Source: Holophagaceae bacterium UBA692
Lineage (GTDB): Bacteria; Acidobacteriota; Holophagae; Holophagales; Holophagaceae
Length of the DNA: 24,174 nt
Assembly: GCA_002297665.1 (NCBI GenBank)
Contig: DBMS01000282.1
Span: 221-24,394, forward strand
Reading direction: 5' to 3'
Under the pieces are notes generated by a model, which saw only the letters and a program-made list of their open reading frames with translations, did no database searches and was not told the DNA's origin. A program made the translations under genes and the position numbers. Below, piece after piece: positions 1 through 8,425 of the stretch; position 1 is the stretch's first letter, and each line of letters begins with the position of its first letter.

Positions 1-663
1 TTCAAGATCCTCTCCAAGGTCTTCAACTTCGACCACCGGGAGGTGGCGGCCAATCCGGTGCACCTCATGTACGTGCTGGAGCAGCAGATCGAGCAGGAGC
101 AGTACCCCGGGGCCGTCGAGGAGCAGTACCTGCGCACCCTCAAGGAGTTCATTTCCCCGCGGTACGCCGAATTCATCGGCAAGGAGATCCAGACCGCCTA
201 CCTGGAGAGCTACTCGGAATACGGCCAGAACATCTTCGACCGGTACGTGAACTACGCGGACTTCTGGATCCAGGACCAGGAGTTCCGCGACCCCAACACC
301 GGCGAGATGCTGGACCGCGTGGCCCTGAACACCGAGCTGGAGAAGATCGAAAAGCCAGCGGGCATCTCCAACCCCAAGGACTTCCGCAACGAGGTGGTGA
401 ACTTCGTCCTGCGCGCCCGGGCCCGGCAGGACGGGAAAAACCCCGCCTGGACCTCGTACGAGAAGCTCCGGTCGGTCATCGAGAAGAAGATGTTCTCCAA
501 CACGGAAGAGCTGCTGCCCGTGATCTCCTTCAACGCCAAGGCCACCACCGACGACCAGAAGAAGCACCGGGACTTCGTGGACCGCATGGTGGCCAAGGGC
601 TACACGGAAAAGCAGGTGCGGCTCCTGTGCGACTGGTACCTGCGCGTGCGGAAATCGTCATGA
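1..663 (+). CDS. prkA: Serine protein kinase PrkA (YeaG), C-terminal part only
   Basis: The reading frame is open from base 1, so the gene starts upstream of the window and only about 220 C-terminal residues are seen. Segments such as NPVHLMYVLEQQIEQEQYP, FISPRYAEFIGKEIQTAYLE and FDRYVNYADFWIQDQEFRDP are characteristic of the PrkA C-terminal domain. The AAA+-like N-terminal part with the Walker motifs lies outside. PrkA/YeaG is a cytosolic serine kinase/AAA+ protein linked to sporulation in Bacillus and to nitrogen-starvation and stationary-phase stress in enterobacteria. The stop codon overlaps the start of the next gene (ATGA at 660-663), which indicates translational coupling in a prkA-yeaH-ycgB operon. 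A GTG at 43 is only an internal in-frame codon and not the start. Confidence 0.95.
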   Translation, partial: FKILSKVFNFDHREVAANPVHLMYVLEQQIEQEQYPGAVEEQYLRTLKEFISPRYAEFIGKEIQTAYLESYSEYGQNIFDRYVNYADFWIQDQEFRDPNTGEMLDRVALNTELEKIEKPAGISNPKDFRNEVVNFVLRARARQDGKNPAWTSYEKLRSVIEKKMFSNTEELLPVISFNAKATTDDQKKHRDFVDRMVAKGYTEKQVRLLCDWYLRVRKSS

Positions 664-1922
664 TCCAGATCATCGACCGGCGCTTCGACGGCAAGAACCG
701 CAGTTCCGTGAACCGCGCGCGGTTCCTGCGGCGCTTCCGCGGCCAGATCAGGCAGGCCGTGTCGGACGTCATCGACCAGGGCGGGATCAAGGACATGGAT
801 TCCGGCAAGAAGGTGCGCATCCCCGGCAAGGACATCGCCGAGCCCCAGTTCGGCCACGGCCCCGGGGGCCGGCGCGAACGGGTGCACGCGGGCAACGACC
901 GCTTCGCCACGGGCGACGAGGTGGAGCGCCCCCCCGCCGGGGACCGGGGGGGCCCGGGCGGGCGCGCCAGCCCCGAAGGGGAAGGCGAGGACGCCTTCGA
1001 GTTCGCCATCTCCCGGGACGAGTTCCTGGACTTCTTCTTCGAGGAGCTGGCGCTGCCCAACCTCGTCAAGCGCCACCTGGCCAGCCTCACGGAGTTCCGC
1101 AACGTCCGGGCCGGCCACACCCACACCGGCGTGCCCACCAACCTGAACCTCGTGCGCACCATGCGCGGCGCCACGGGCAGGCGCATCGCCACCCGCGGCC
1201 CCTTCCTGGACCGGCGGAAGGAACTGGAGGCGGCTCTGCAGGAGGCCAGGCGCCTCCACGGCGAGGACAGCGCCGAGGCGCGGGACATCCTGCTGGAGCT
1301 GGAGCGCCTGGGCCGGCGGCTCTCGGCGGTGCCCTTCATCGACACCTACGACCTGCGCTACAACAACCGCGTGCGCGTGGCCCAGCCCACCACCCAGGCC
1401 GCGATGTTCTGCCTCATGGACGTGTCGGGCTCCATGGACGAGGGCAAGAAGAACATCGCCAAGCGGTTCTTCACCCTGCTCTACCTTTTCCTGAAGCGGA
1501 ACTACGAGCGCATCGAGGTGGTCTTCATCCGGCACCACACCTCGGCTGAGGAAGTGGACGAGGAGCGCTTCTTCCACTCCCGGGAGACCGGCGGAACCAT
1601 CGTATCCAGCGCCCTTCGCCTCATGCGCGACATCGCCGCGGAGCGCTACGCGCCGGGGCTCTGGAACCTCTACGGGGCCCAGGCCTCGGACGGCGACAAC
1701 TGGGCCGACGACTCCGAGCCCTGCCGGGACCTGCTGGCCGAATCGATCCTTCCCCAGGTGCAGCACTTCGCCTACATCGAGATCGCCGACACCCCCCAGG
1801 TGCTCTGGCGGGAGTACGAGACGCTGCTGCCCGGCCATCCCGGCTCTTTCGCCATGCGGCGGATCCGGGAGGTGACCGACATCTACCCCGTCTTCCACGA
1901 CCTCTTCCGGAAGCGGGTGTAG
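660..1922 (+). CDS. yeaH: YeaH/UPF0229 family protein (von Willebrand A-like domain)
   Basis: This 420-residue protein matches the usual UPF0229 length. I chose the ATG at 660, which overlaps the prkA stop, over an in-frame upstream start at 627 because the protein then begins MIQIIDRRFDGKNRSSVNRA, the standard family N-terminus. A basic N-terminal region (1-60) is followed by a Gly/Pro-rich charged linker (about 65-110). The C-terminal half contains a metal-ion-dependent adhesion-site motif, DVSGSMD, at residues 254-260, as in von Willebrand factor A domains. In E. coli YeaH works with the kinase YeaG in nitrogen starvation; its biochemical role is unknown. It sits between prkA and ycgB with overlaps or gaps of a few bases, so the three are almost surely co-transcribed. 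Confidence 0.95.
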   Translation: MIQIIDRRFDGKNRSSVNRARFLRRFRGQIRQAVSDVIDQGGIKDMDSGKKVRIPGKDIAEPQFGHGPGGRRERVHAGNDRFATGDEVERPPAGDRGGPGGRASPEGEGEDAFEFAISRDEFLDFFFEELALPNLVKRHLASLTEFRNVRAGHTHTGVPTNLNLVRTMRGATGRRIATRGPFLDRRKELEAALQEARRLHGEDSAEARDILLELERLGRRLSAVPFIDTYDLRYNNRVRVAQPTTQAAMFCLMDVSGSMDEGKKNIAKRFFTLLYLFLKRNYERIEVVFIRHHTSAEEVDEERFFHSRETGGTIVSSALRLMRDIAAERYAPGLWNLYGAQASDGDNWADDSEPCRDLLAESILPQVQHFAYIEIADTPQVLWREYETLLPGHPGSFAMRRIREVTDIYPVFHDLFRKRV

Positions 1923-1924
1923 CC

Positions 1925-3424
1925 GTGCTCCCCGGGGGATCGGAGTGGACCAGCGAGTCCATCACGGCCTTCGACGACGCCATCGGGCGCCTGGCCCGGG
2001 ACTTCGGCCTGGACACCTACCCCCACCAGCTGGAGATCATCAGCTCCCAGCAGATGATGGACGCCTACGCCTCCGCGGGCATGCCGGTCAGCTACCACCA
2101 CTGGTCCTTCGGCAAGCACTTCCTGGCCACGGAGAACCGCTACCGGCGCGGCCAGATGGGCCTGGCCTACGAGATCGTCATCAACTCCGATCCCTGCATC
2201 GCGTACCTCATGGAGGAGAACACCCTGACCATGCAGGCCCTGGTCATCGCCCACGCGGCCTACGGCCACAACTCCTTCTTCAAGGGCAACCACCTGTTCC
2301 GCCAGTGGACCAGCGCCGGGACCATCATCGACTACCTCGTCTTCGCCCGGGACTACATCGCCCAGTGCGAGGAACGCCACGGACAGGACGCCGTGGAGCG
2401 CCTCCTGGACGCGTGCCACGCCCTCATGAACCTGGGCGTGGACCGCTACCGGCGGTCCCCGCGGCTCTCCCTCACCAAGGAGCGCGCGCGCCAGAAGGAG
2501 CGCGAGGCCTACCTGCAGGCCCAGGTGAACGAGCTCTGGCGCACCCTCCCGGCCCGGCCCGGGAAGGAGAGGCCCGCCGAGGAGCCCCGGTTCCCCCGGG
2601 AGCCCGAGGAGAACCTGCTGTACTTCATCGAGAAGAACGCGCCCCTCCTGGAACCCTGGCAGCGGGAGATCGTGCGCATCGTGCGCAAGGTGGCCCAGTA
2701 CTTCCATCCCCAGCGCCAGACCCAGCTCATGAACGAGGGCTGGGCGACCTTCTGGCACTTCACCCTGCTCAACGCGCTGTACGACGAGGGCAGCGTGGGC
2801 GACGGCTTCATGTTCGAGTTCCTGCACGCCCACACCAGCGTCATCCACCAGCCTCCCTACAACAGCTCCTGGTACTCGGGCGTCAACCCCTACGCCCTGG
2901 GCTTCGCCATGTGGCGGGACATCCGGCGCATCTGCGAGGCCCCCACCGAGGAGGACCGCCGCTGGTTCCCGGGCGTGGCGGGTTCGGACTGGCGCGAGGT
3001 GCTGCCCTTCGCCATGGGCAACTTCAAGGATGAGAGTTTCATCGCCCAGTTCCTCTCCCCCCGCCTCATGCGGGCGTTCCGGTTCTTCACCGTGGTGGAC
3101 GACGAGGTCGACCCCCGGCTGCGCATCGGGCCCATCCACGACGGCTCCGGGTACGAGGACCTGCGCCGCGCCCTGGCCGACCAGTACAACCTGGGCAGCC
3201 GGGAGCCCAACATCCAGGTGTGGAGCGTGGACCTGCGGGGCGACCGCACCCTGACCCTGAGCTACGCCAACCCCCGGGACCTGCCCCTGGCCGGGGACTT
3301 CGAGGCCGTGCTCGAACACGTGGCCTACCTGTGGGGCTTCACGGTGCGCCTGGAGGAGCGGGACGCCGCCGGGGGGGTGCGGGTGCTGGGGGTGAAGCTC
3401 GGCGAACGGAGGCGGCGGGACTGA
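1925..3424 (+). CDS. ycgB: SpoVR family protein (YcgB-like)
   Basis: This 499-residue protein has the length of E. coli YcgB and Bacillus SpoVR. It starts with GTG two bases after the yeaH stop. No strong Shine-Dalgarno is present (GGAAG at 1909-1913 is distant), so translational coupling to yeaH is likely. Family-typical segments include DTYPHQLEIISSQQMMDAY, SYHHWSFGKHF, AHAAYGHNSFFKGNHLF, NEGWATFWHF and SVDLRGDRTLTL. The conserved His/Glu-rich stretches (HHWSFGKHF, GHNSFFKGNH, NEGWATFWH) resemble metal ligands, but that is inference. SpoVR acts in spore cortex formation in Bacillus. In non-sporulating bacteria the homologue is encoded with PrkA and YeaH and behaves as a stress or starvation module. 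Confidence 0.95.
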   Translation: MLPGGSEWTSESITAFDDAIGRLARDFGLDTYPHQLEIISSQQMMDAYASAGMPVSYHHWSFGKHFLATENRYRRGQMGLAYEIVINSDPCIAYLMEENTLTMQALVIAHAAYGHNSFFKGNHLFRQWTSAGTIIDYLVFARDYIAQCEERHGQDAVERLLDACHALMNLGVDRYRRSPRLSLTKERARQKEREAYLQAQVNELWRTLPARPGKERPAEEPRFPREPEENLLYFIEKNAPLLEPWQREIVRIVRKVAQYFHPQRQTQLMNEGWATFWHFTLLNALYDEGSVGDGFMFEFLHAHTSVIHQPPYNSSWYSGVNPYALGFAMWRDIRRICEAPTEEDRRWFPGVAGSDWREVLPFAMGNFKDESFIAQFLSPRLMRAFRFFTVVDDEVDPRLRIGPIHDGSGYEDLRRALADQYNLGSREPNIQVWSVDLRGDRTLTLSYANPRDLPLAGDFEAVLEHVAYLWGFTVRLEERDAAGGVRVLGVKLGERRRRD

Positions 3425-3511
3425 ACGGCGCATTTGCCCCTTCCCTTCGGGGGGATGGCGAGTAGAGTCGTTGCTACGCCATTCCCAACCCCCTTTTTCC
3501 CGGAGCTTCCC

Positions 3512-3967
3512 ATGAGAAACCTCCCTCTCATCGCAGCGGTTCTCCCGTGCGTCCTGGCCAGCGCCCAGTCACCCACTCCGGCCCAGGCGGAATCCCTCGT
3601 GAAACGGGCCGTCACCTACGCCCGCACCCATGGGATCGAGAAACTCATCCAGCAGACCAACCAGGCCAACGGCGTCTTCCACGTGGGCTCCGGCGGGGAG
3701 ATGTACCTGTTCATCTACGACCAGGCCGGAATCTGCAAGGCCATCGGGTTCAACTCCGTCGAACTGGTGGGCAAGGACCGCAGCGGCCTCAAGGACCCCA
3801 CCGGGAAGCTGATCATCCAGGAGATGCTCAAGGTGGGCAAGACCAAGGGCAAGGGCTGGGTGGACTACCAGTACCCCGACCCCGTCAGCGGCAAGGTCCT
3901 GCAGAAGACGTCCTACATCGAAGCGTTCGAAGGCCTCATCCTTGGATGCGGCATCTATAAGCGGTAG
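3512..3967 (+). CDS. Exported single-Cache-domain sensory protein
   Basis: The protein has 151 residues. An upstream in-frame ATG at 3434 would add a proline-rich leader, but the ATG at 3512 is better because a GGAG lies at 3502-3505 and the protein then starts with a signal peptide. That signal is MRNLPLIAAVLPCVLASA, with likely cleavage after residue 18. The mature part (about 27-150) looks like a stand-alone Cache domain of the sCache_2 type: an N-terminal helix, then GVFHVGSGGEMYLFIYDQAG, VGKDRSGLKDPTGK and KGWVDYQYPDP, and a C-terminal strand. Such domains bind small molecules and normally form the periplasmic sensor part of chemoreceptors or kinases. Here no transmembrane or signalling domain is attached, so a soluble periplasmic binding role is inferred. 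Its 3' end overlaps the convergent gltB by 13 bases. Confidence 0.85.
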   Translation: MRNLPLIAAVLPCVLASAQSPTPAQAESLVKRAVTYARTHGIEKLIQQTNQANGVFHVGSGGEMYLFIYDQAGICKAIGFNSVELVGKDRSGLKDPTGKLIIQEMLKVGKTKGKGWVDYQYPDPVSGKVLQKTSYIEAFEGLILGCGIYKR

Positions 3968-6900
3968 GGCACGAACTTCGCGAACCGCTCCCGGGTGCGA
4001 TCCCAGTCCTCCAGAAGCGCCAGGGCGGTGCGGCTGGAGGTGGTGGCCGCGTAGTCCTCCAGCAGGAGCCTGAACTCCAGGGCGTCGGTCTCGTCCAGGG
4101 CTTCCGCCCGCACGTAGTTGGCGTTCACGCAGGCCTCGTACTGCCGGTCCAGGAAGATCCTCCCGCCGGTCATGCCGGCCCCGGCGTTGCTGGAGATGCG
4201 GCCCAGGAAGGCCACCGTGCCCCGGGTCATGTACTCGCAGGCGTGGAGTCCGGCCCCTTCGGCCACGGCGGTGGCGCCGCTGTTCCGCACGGCGAAGCGG
4301 TCCCCGGCCAGGCCGTGTACGTGCAGGGTGCCCCCGGTGGCGCCGTACAGCGCGCAGTTCCCGATGATGGCGTTCTCCTCCGGGGCGAAGCTGGACCGGG
4401 CCCAGGGGCGCACCACGATGCGCCCTCCGCCCATGCCCTTGGCCACGGAATCGTTTCCCTCGCCGAAGAGCACGGCCTCGATGCCGTCCACCAGGAAGAC
4501 CCCGAAGCCCTGGCCCGCGCTGCCCTGGAAGGTGAACCGGAAGGGCCCCAGGGGCGCCGACCCCGGCGTGGCCATGCGGCCGCTGAGGGTGGCCAGGACC
4601 GCCCGGTCCCGGGTGGAGATGGCGTAGGTGAGGCCCTCGCCGCCGCCCCCCAGCGCATCCTCCAGGATGCGCCGGTTCAGGGGCGAGACCTCCTCCCCGC
4701 CGGCGGCGGCGCCCTCGGCTTCCAGCCGGGCCCGGAAGGGCACGGGGGGCACCAGGAAGCGGTCCAGGTGCAGCTTGCGCTGGCTGAGCCATTCCGCGTG
4801 GCGGGCCGAGGTGGCCAGGAGATCGGTGCGCCCGGCCAGCTCCCCCAGGGTCCGGGCGCCCATGGCCGCCAGCTGGGCGCGCACGTCGCCGGCCAGGTGC
4901 CGCAGGAGCCGCACCACCTCGTCCTTGGAGCCCCGGTACCGGGCCTTGTACTTCGGATCGTGGGTGGCGATGCCCGCGGGGCAGGTGTTCTTCTCGCACA
5001 CCCGGGCCATGATGCAGCCTTCGGCCACCAGGAGGAGCTTGCCGAAATCGAAGCCCTCGGCCCCCAGGAGGGCCGCCACGACGATGTCCCGGCCCGTGAG
5101 GAGCGCGCCGTCGGCGCGCAGTTCCACCTGGTCCCGCAGGCCGTTTTCCGCCAGGGCCCGGTGCGCCTCGGCCAGGCCGAACTCCACCGGAAGCCCGGCG
5201 TGCTTCATGGAGCCCAGGGTGGCCGCCCCCGTGCCGCCGTCGCCGCCGGCAATGTAGAGGATATCCGCGCCCGCCTTGGCCACCCCCACGGCGATGGCGC
5301 CCAGGGCCACCCCCGACACCAGCTTCACGCTGATGAGCGCCCCCGGATGCACCTGCCGGAGCTCGTAGATGAGCTCCTTGAGGTCCTCGATGCTGTAGAT
5401 GTCGTGGAGGGGGGGCGGCGAGATGAGGTCCACCCCGGGCATGGAGAACCGGGCCCGGGCGATGGAGGCGTCCACCTTCACGGCCATGAGCTGGCCCCCT
5501 TCCCCGGGCTTTGCGCCCTGGGCCACCTTGATCTGCAGTTCCCGGCCGGTGACCAGGTACTCCGCGTTCACCCCGAAGCGCGCCGAGGCCACCTGCTTGG
5601 TGGTGGCCGTGATCCCCTCCGTCCAGTAGTAGGGGTTCTCCCCACCCTCCCCGCTGTTGCTGCGCCCCCCCACTTCCCGCATGGCCAGGATGAGGTCCCG
5701 CTGGCTCTCCGCGCTCACGGCCCCGAAGGACATGGCCCCCGCGCCGAAGCGCGCGAGGATGGCGGATTCAGGCTCCACCTCCGCCAGGGGAAGCGCCGTG
5801 CCCAAGGGCCTGATGTCGAAGAGGTGGCGCACGCTGATGGGCTCGGAAGCCTCCCCCGCGGCCAGGTAGGCCCGCCAGGCCTCCGCGGCCCCGGGGCCCC
5901 CGTCCACGGCCTGGTGCACGAGGCGGGCCCGGGCGGTGGTCATCGCGTGCACCTCCCCCCCCTGGCCCCGGGGATCCTCCCGGAACTGCCAGGTGTTGCC
6001 CAGGCGCTCCCCGGCCTCCCGGCACAGGGCCGTCTTGCGCAGCACATCCCCCGCCAGCTCCAGGTACCCGATGCCCCCGATGGGGCTGGCGTTCCCGGGG
6101 AAGAACTTCTCCATGAGCTCGTCGCCCAGCCCGATGGCGGTGAAGAGCTTGGCGCTGATGTAGCTCTGGATGACGGAGATGCCCGACTTGGCCAGGATCT
6201 TCAGGAGGCCCGACACCAGGGCCTTGACGAAATTGCGTTCCCGCTGGTCCGGGTCCAGGCCCTTCAGGAGCCGGTGCTCGTCGCTCCTGGCGATGCGCAG
6301 GGCCAGGGATGGGCACACCGCCGAGGCGCCGAAGCTGAGCAGCGCCGCCACGTGGTGGGGGGTCCGGGCCTCGCCGGTCTCCACCACGATGGACGCGTCC
6401 AGGCGCATCCCGGAGTGGTTGAGCGCGCTCACCACGGCCCGCAGGGCGATGAGGCCCGGGATGGGCGGATGATCGTAGTCCGCGTCCCGGTCGCTGAGCA
6501 CGATGACGGTGCAGCGCTGCTCCACCGCCCTGAGCACGTCGGCCACCAGGCGCTCCACGGCGGGCCGGAACCCTTCGGGGCCCCCGGCCCGGGGGAAGGT
6601 CATGGGAAAGGTGCGGGGGATGATGTGGGAGGTGGAGGGCGTGCGCCGGGCCAGGGATTCCAGGTAGCGCATCTCGCCCAGGCCCAGCACCGGGAAGGTC
6701 GCCTCCACCGCGGGCTCCAGGGGCAGCAGATCCTTGGGGAAGAAGATGTTGGGCTTGCGGCCCAGGAACACCCGCAGGTCCGTGACGTTCTCCTCCCGCA
6801 GGTAGTCCAGGGGCGGGTTCGTGACCTGGGCGAAGTTCTGGTAGAAGTAGTCGAAGAAGGGCCGGGGCTCCCGGGAAAAGACATTGGGCCGGGCCGTGTC

Positions 6901-8298
6901 GCCCATGGAGCCGATGGGCTCCCGCCCCTCCGCGGCCATGGGGTAGAGGAGCCGCTCCTGCTCCTCCTCGGTGAAGGAGAAGAGGATCCGCGTCTCCAGG
7001 TCCACCGGCGCGTCCTCGAAGGGCAGGGACTGCATGGGCAGGGTGCGGGCGTCGAAATGGGCGTCCCGGTTCTCCCGGGAGAGGCTGGCGTCCCGGAAGT
7101 GCACGCGGCCCGTGTCCAGGTCCACCTTCACGCCCTTGCCGGCGTGGAGGGTGCCCTTGCGCTGGATGCGCTCCTCGTCAACGGCGAAGGCCCCGGCCTC
7201 GCTGCTGAGGTAGAAGGCCTCCTCGGTGAGGGCCCAGCGGCTGGGGCGGAAGCCGTGGCGGTCCAGCCGGGCCCCCACCGTATTGCCGTCGGAGTAGAGG
7301 ATGATGGCCGGGCCGTCCCAGGGCTCCATGGCCCGGCCCCAGAAGGTATAGAACTCGCTGCGCGCGCCCGCCGGCGCCGGCGGCATCATGATGGCCAGGA
7401 TGTCCTCGATGTGCGGGATGGCGCTGCGGTACAGCAGGGCCTCCACCATCTCGTTGAGGCTGCCCGAGTCGCTGATGCCCGTGCGGGTGAGGATCTGGTC
7501 CCGGCGCAGGCCCATGTGCCGTTCGCGGCTGTGGGCCCAGGAGCGGTTGCCGGCGATGGTGTTGATCTCGCCGTTGTGGGCGATGCGGCGGAAGGGCTGG
7601 GCCTTGTCCCAGGAGGTGCGGGTGTTGGTTGAGAACCGCCGGTGGAACAGCGCGAAGCGGGTGCGGAACCTGGGATCCCGCAGGTCCAGGTAGAAGCGGT
7701 CCAGGGCGTCGGAGCGGGTGAGGGCCTTGTAGACGATGGTGCTGCCCGAAAGGGACGTGAAGAAGAACTCGTGGTTGATGCCCTGGTCGGACTGCCGGGA
7801 GCGCACTTCCTGCTTGACGGTGTAGAGGAGCCGGTCGAAGGCCAGGTCCGTGCGGCAGTGGGCGGGGCGCTTGACAATGGCGTGCACCATGGCCGGACAG
7901 CAGCGCGCGGCCTCCTCCCCCAGCGCGGAGGGATCCACGGGCAAATCCCGGAAGGTGAGGATCTCCAGCCCGTGGTACTCCATGGTGGAGGTGAAGACGT
8001 TCAGGCTCCGCACGCGGCGGGCATAGTCCTGGGGCAGGAAGAGGCTGGCCACGGCCACTTCGCCCTTGCGGAACCCCAGGAGCTCCCAGGGGATGTCGGT
8101 CATGACCCCGGCCCCGTCGCCGGTGAGGGGATCCGCCCCGCAGGCCCCCCGGTGCTCCATGCACGCCAGGGCCCCCAGTGCCTCCTCCAGCAGTCCGTGG
8201 GTGGCCGTCCCCGTGCGGGAGGCCACGAACCCCACCCCGCAGGCGTCCCGTTCCGCCCGTGCCGGTCGTCCGAACAATCCCTGGTCAGGGTCCTCCAT
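3955..8298 (-). CDS. gltB: Glutamate synthase, large (alpha) subunit
   Basis: This 1447-residue protein has the usual length of bacterial GltB. The start is ATG at 8298, preceded by AAGGAGG at about 8305-8311; an in-frame start at 8334 lacks such a site. The enzyme transfers the amide nitrogen of glutamine to 2-oxoglutarate, giving two glutamates. A short propeptide precedes Cys20 in RDACGVGF, the class II amidotransferase nucleophile. Then come the central domain, the FMN domain with GGDGGTGAATLGSMKHAG, and the [3Fe-4S] ligands C1095, C1101 and C1106 in CIMARVCEKNTCPAG. A C-terminal glycine-rich helix domain (GGGRIVV, GNCALYGATGG) completes it. The NADPH-oxidising small subunit gltD is not in the window. 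The gene is divergent from a NifA-like regulator and near Amt/PII, so nitrogen control is likely. Confidence 0.97.
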   Translation of the reverse strand: MEDPDQGLFGRPARAERDACGVGFVASRTGTATHGLLEEALGALACMEHRGACGADPLTGDGAGVMTDIPWELLGFRKGEVAVASLFLPQDYARRVRSLNVFTSTMEYHGLEILTFRDLPVDPSALGEEAARCCPAMVHAIVKRPAHCRTDLAFDRLLYTVKQEVRSRQSDQGINHEFFFTSLSGSTIVYKALTRSDALDRFYLDLRDPRFRTRFALFHRRFSTNTRTSWDKAQPFRRIAHNGEINTIAGNRSWAHSRERHMGLRRDQILTRTGISDSGSLNEMVEALLYRSAIPHIEDILAIMMPPAPAGARSEFYTFWGRAMEPWDGPAIILYSDGNTVGARLDRHGFRPSRWALTEEAFYLSSEAGAFAVDEERIQRKGTLHAGKGVKVDLDTGRVHFRDASLSRENRDAHFDARTLPMQSLPFEDAPVDLETRILFSFTEEEQERLLYPMAAEGREPIGSMGDTARPNVFSREPRPFFDYFYQNFAQVTNPPLDYLREENVTDLRVFLGRKPNIFFPKDLLPLEPAVEATFPVLGLGEMRYLESLARRTPSTSHIIPRTFPMTFPRAGGPEGFRPAVERLVADVLRAVEQRCTVIVLSDRDADYDHPPIPGLIALRAVVSALNHSGMRLDASIVVETGEARTPHHVAALLSFGASAVCPSLALRIARSDEHRLLKGLDPDQRERNFVKALVSGLLKILAKSGISVIQSYISAKLFTAIGLGDELMEKFFPGNASPIGGIGYLELAGDVLRKTALCREAGERLGNTWQFREDPRGQGGEVHAMTTARARLVHQAVDGGPGAAEAWRAYLAAGEASEPISVRHLFDIRPLGTALPLAEVEPESAILARFGAGAMSFGAVSAESQRDLILAMREVGGRSNSGEGGENPYYWTEGITATTKQVASARFGVNAEYLVTGRELQIKVAQGAKPGEGGQLMAVKVDASIARARFSMPGVDLISPPPLHDIYSIEDLKELIYELRQVHPGALISVKLVSGVALGAIAVGVAKAGADILYIAGGDGGTGAATLGSMKHAGLPVEFGLAEAHRALAENGLRDQVELRADGALLTGRDIVVAALLGAEGFDFGKLLLVAEGCIMARVCEKNTCPAGIATHDPKYKARYRGSKDEVVRLLRHLAGDVRAQLAAMGARTLGELAGRTDLLATSARHAEWLSQRKLHLDRFLVPPVPFRARLEAEGAAAGGEEVSPLNRRILEDALGGGGEGLTYAISTRDRAVLATLSGRMATPGSAPLGPFRFTFQGSAGQGFGVFLVDGIEAVLFGEGNDSVAKGMGGGRIVVRPWARSSFAPEENAIIGNCALYGATGGTLHVHGLAGDRFAVRNSGATAVAEGAGLHACEYMTRGTVAFLGRISSNAGAGMTGGRIFLDRQYEACVNANYVRAEALDETDALEFRLLLEDYAATTSSRTALALLEDWDRTRERFAKFVPYRL

Positions 8299-8360
8299 GG
8301 TTGCCTCCTTCGAGCGCAATCCCGAAGCCCCCATGGTCCTCGCCCGGGGGCGAATCCACC

Positions 8361-8377
8361 CATTCGATTTTCAAATG
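8361..8377. promoter_or_regulatory. 17-bp palindrome, candidate operator between gltB and the NifA-like gene
   Basis: CATTcGAtttTCaAATG is an inverted repeat with six of seven half-site bases matching around a 3-base centre. It lies in a short AT-rich island of the 127-base divergent spacer, 63 bases upstream of the gltB start and 49 upstream of the sigma-54 activator start. The symmetry is seen in the sequence; the binding protein is unknown. No convincing sigma-54 -24/-12 element or sigma-70 promoter was found around it. Confidence 0.45.
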
Positions 8378-8385
8378 CGAGAACA

Positions 8386-8419
8386 AAAATGTCGGATCTG
8401 AATTTATCCATGACATTTT
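8386..8419. repeat. Perfect 8-bp inverted repeat upstream of the sigma-54 activator gene
   Basis: AAAATGTC (8386-8393) and GACATTTT (8412-8419) are exact inverted copies separated by 18 bases, ending six bases before the start codon at 8426. They could be paired operator half-sites or a leader hairpin that would occlude the ribosome-binding region, where no good Shine-Dalgarno is visible. Function is inferred only. Confidence 0.4.
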
Positions 8420-8425
8420 CGTAGC

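Noticed and set aside
1945..3033. 362-residue plus-strand frame inside ycgB
   Set aside because: Out-of-frame translation of the SpoVR-family gene; Arg/Pro/His-rich without homology.
4243..7632. 1129-residue open frame on the plus strand opposite gltB
   Set aside because: It is the antisense of a certain gltB gene. The product is rich in Gly, His, Ala, Pro and Val with no domain, as expected when a high-GC codon pattern suppresses stops on the other strand.
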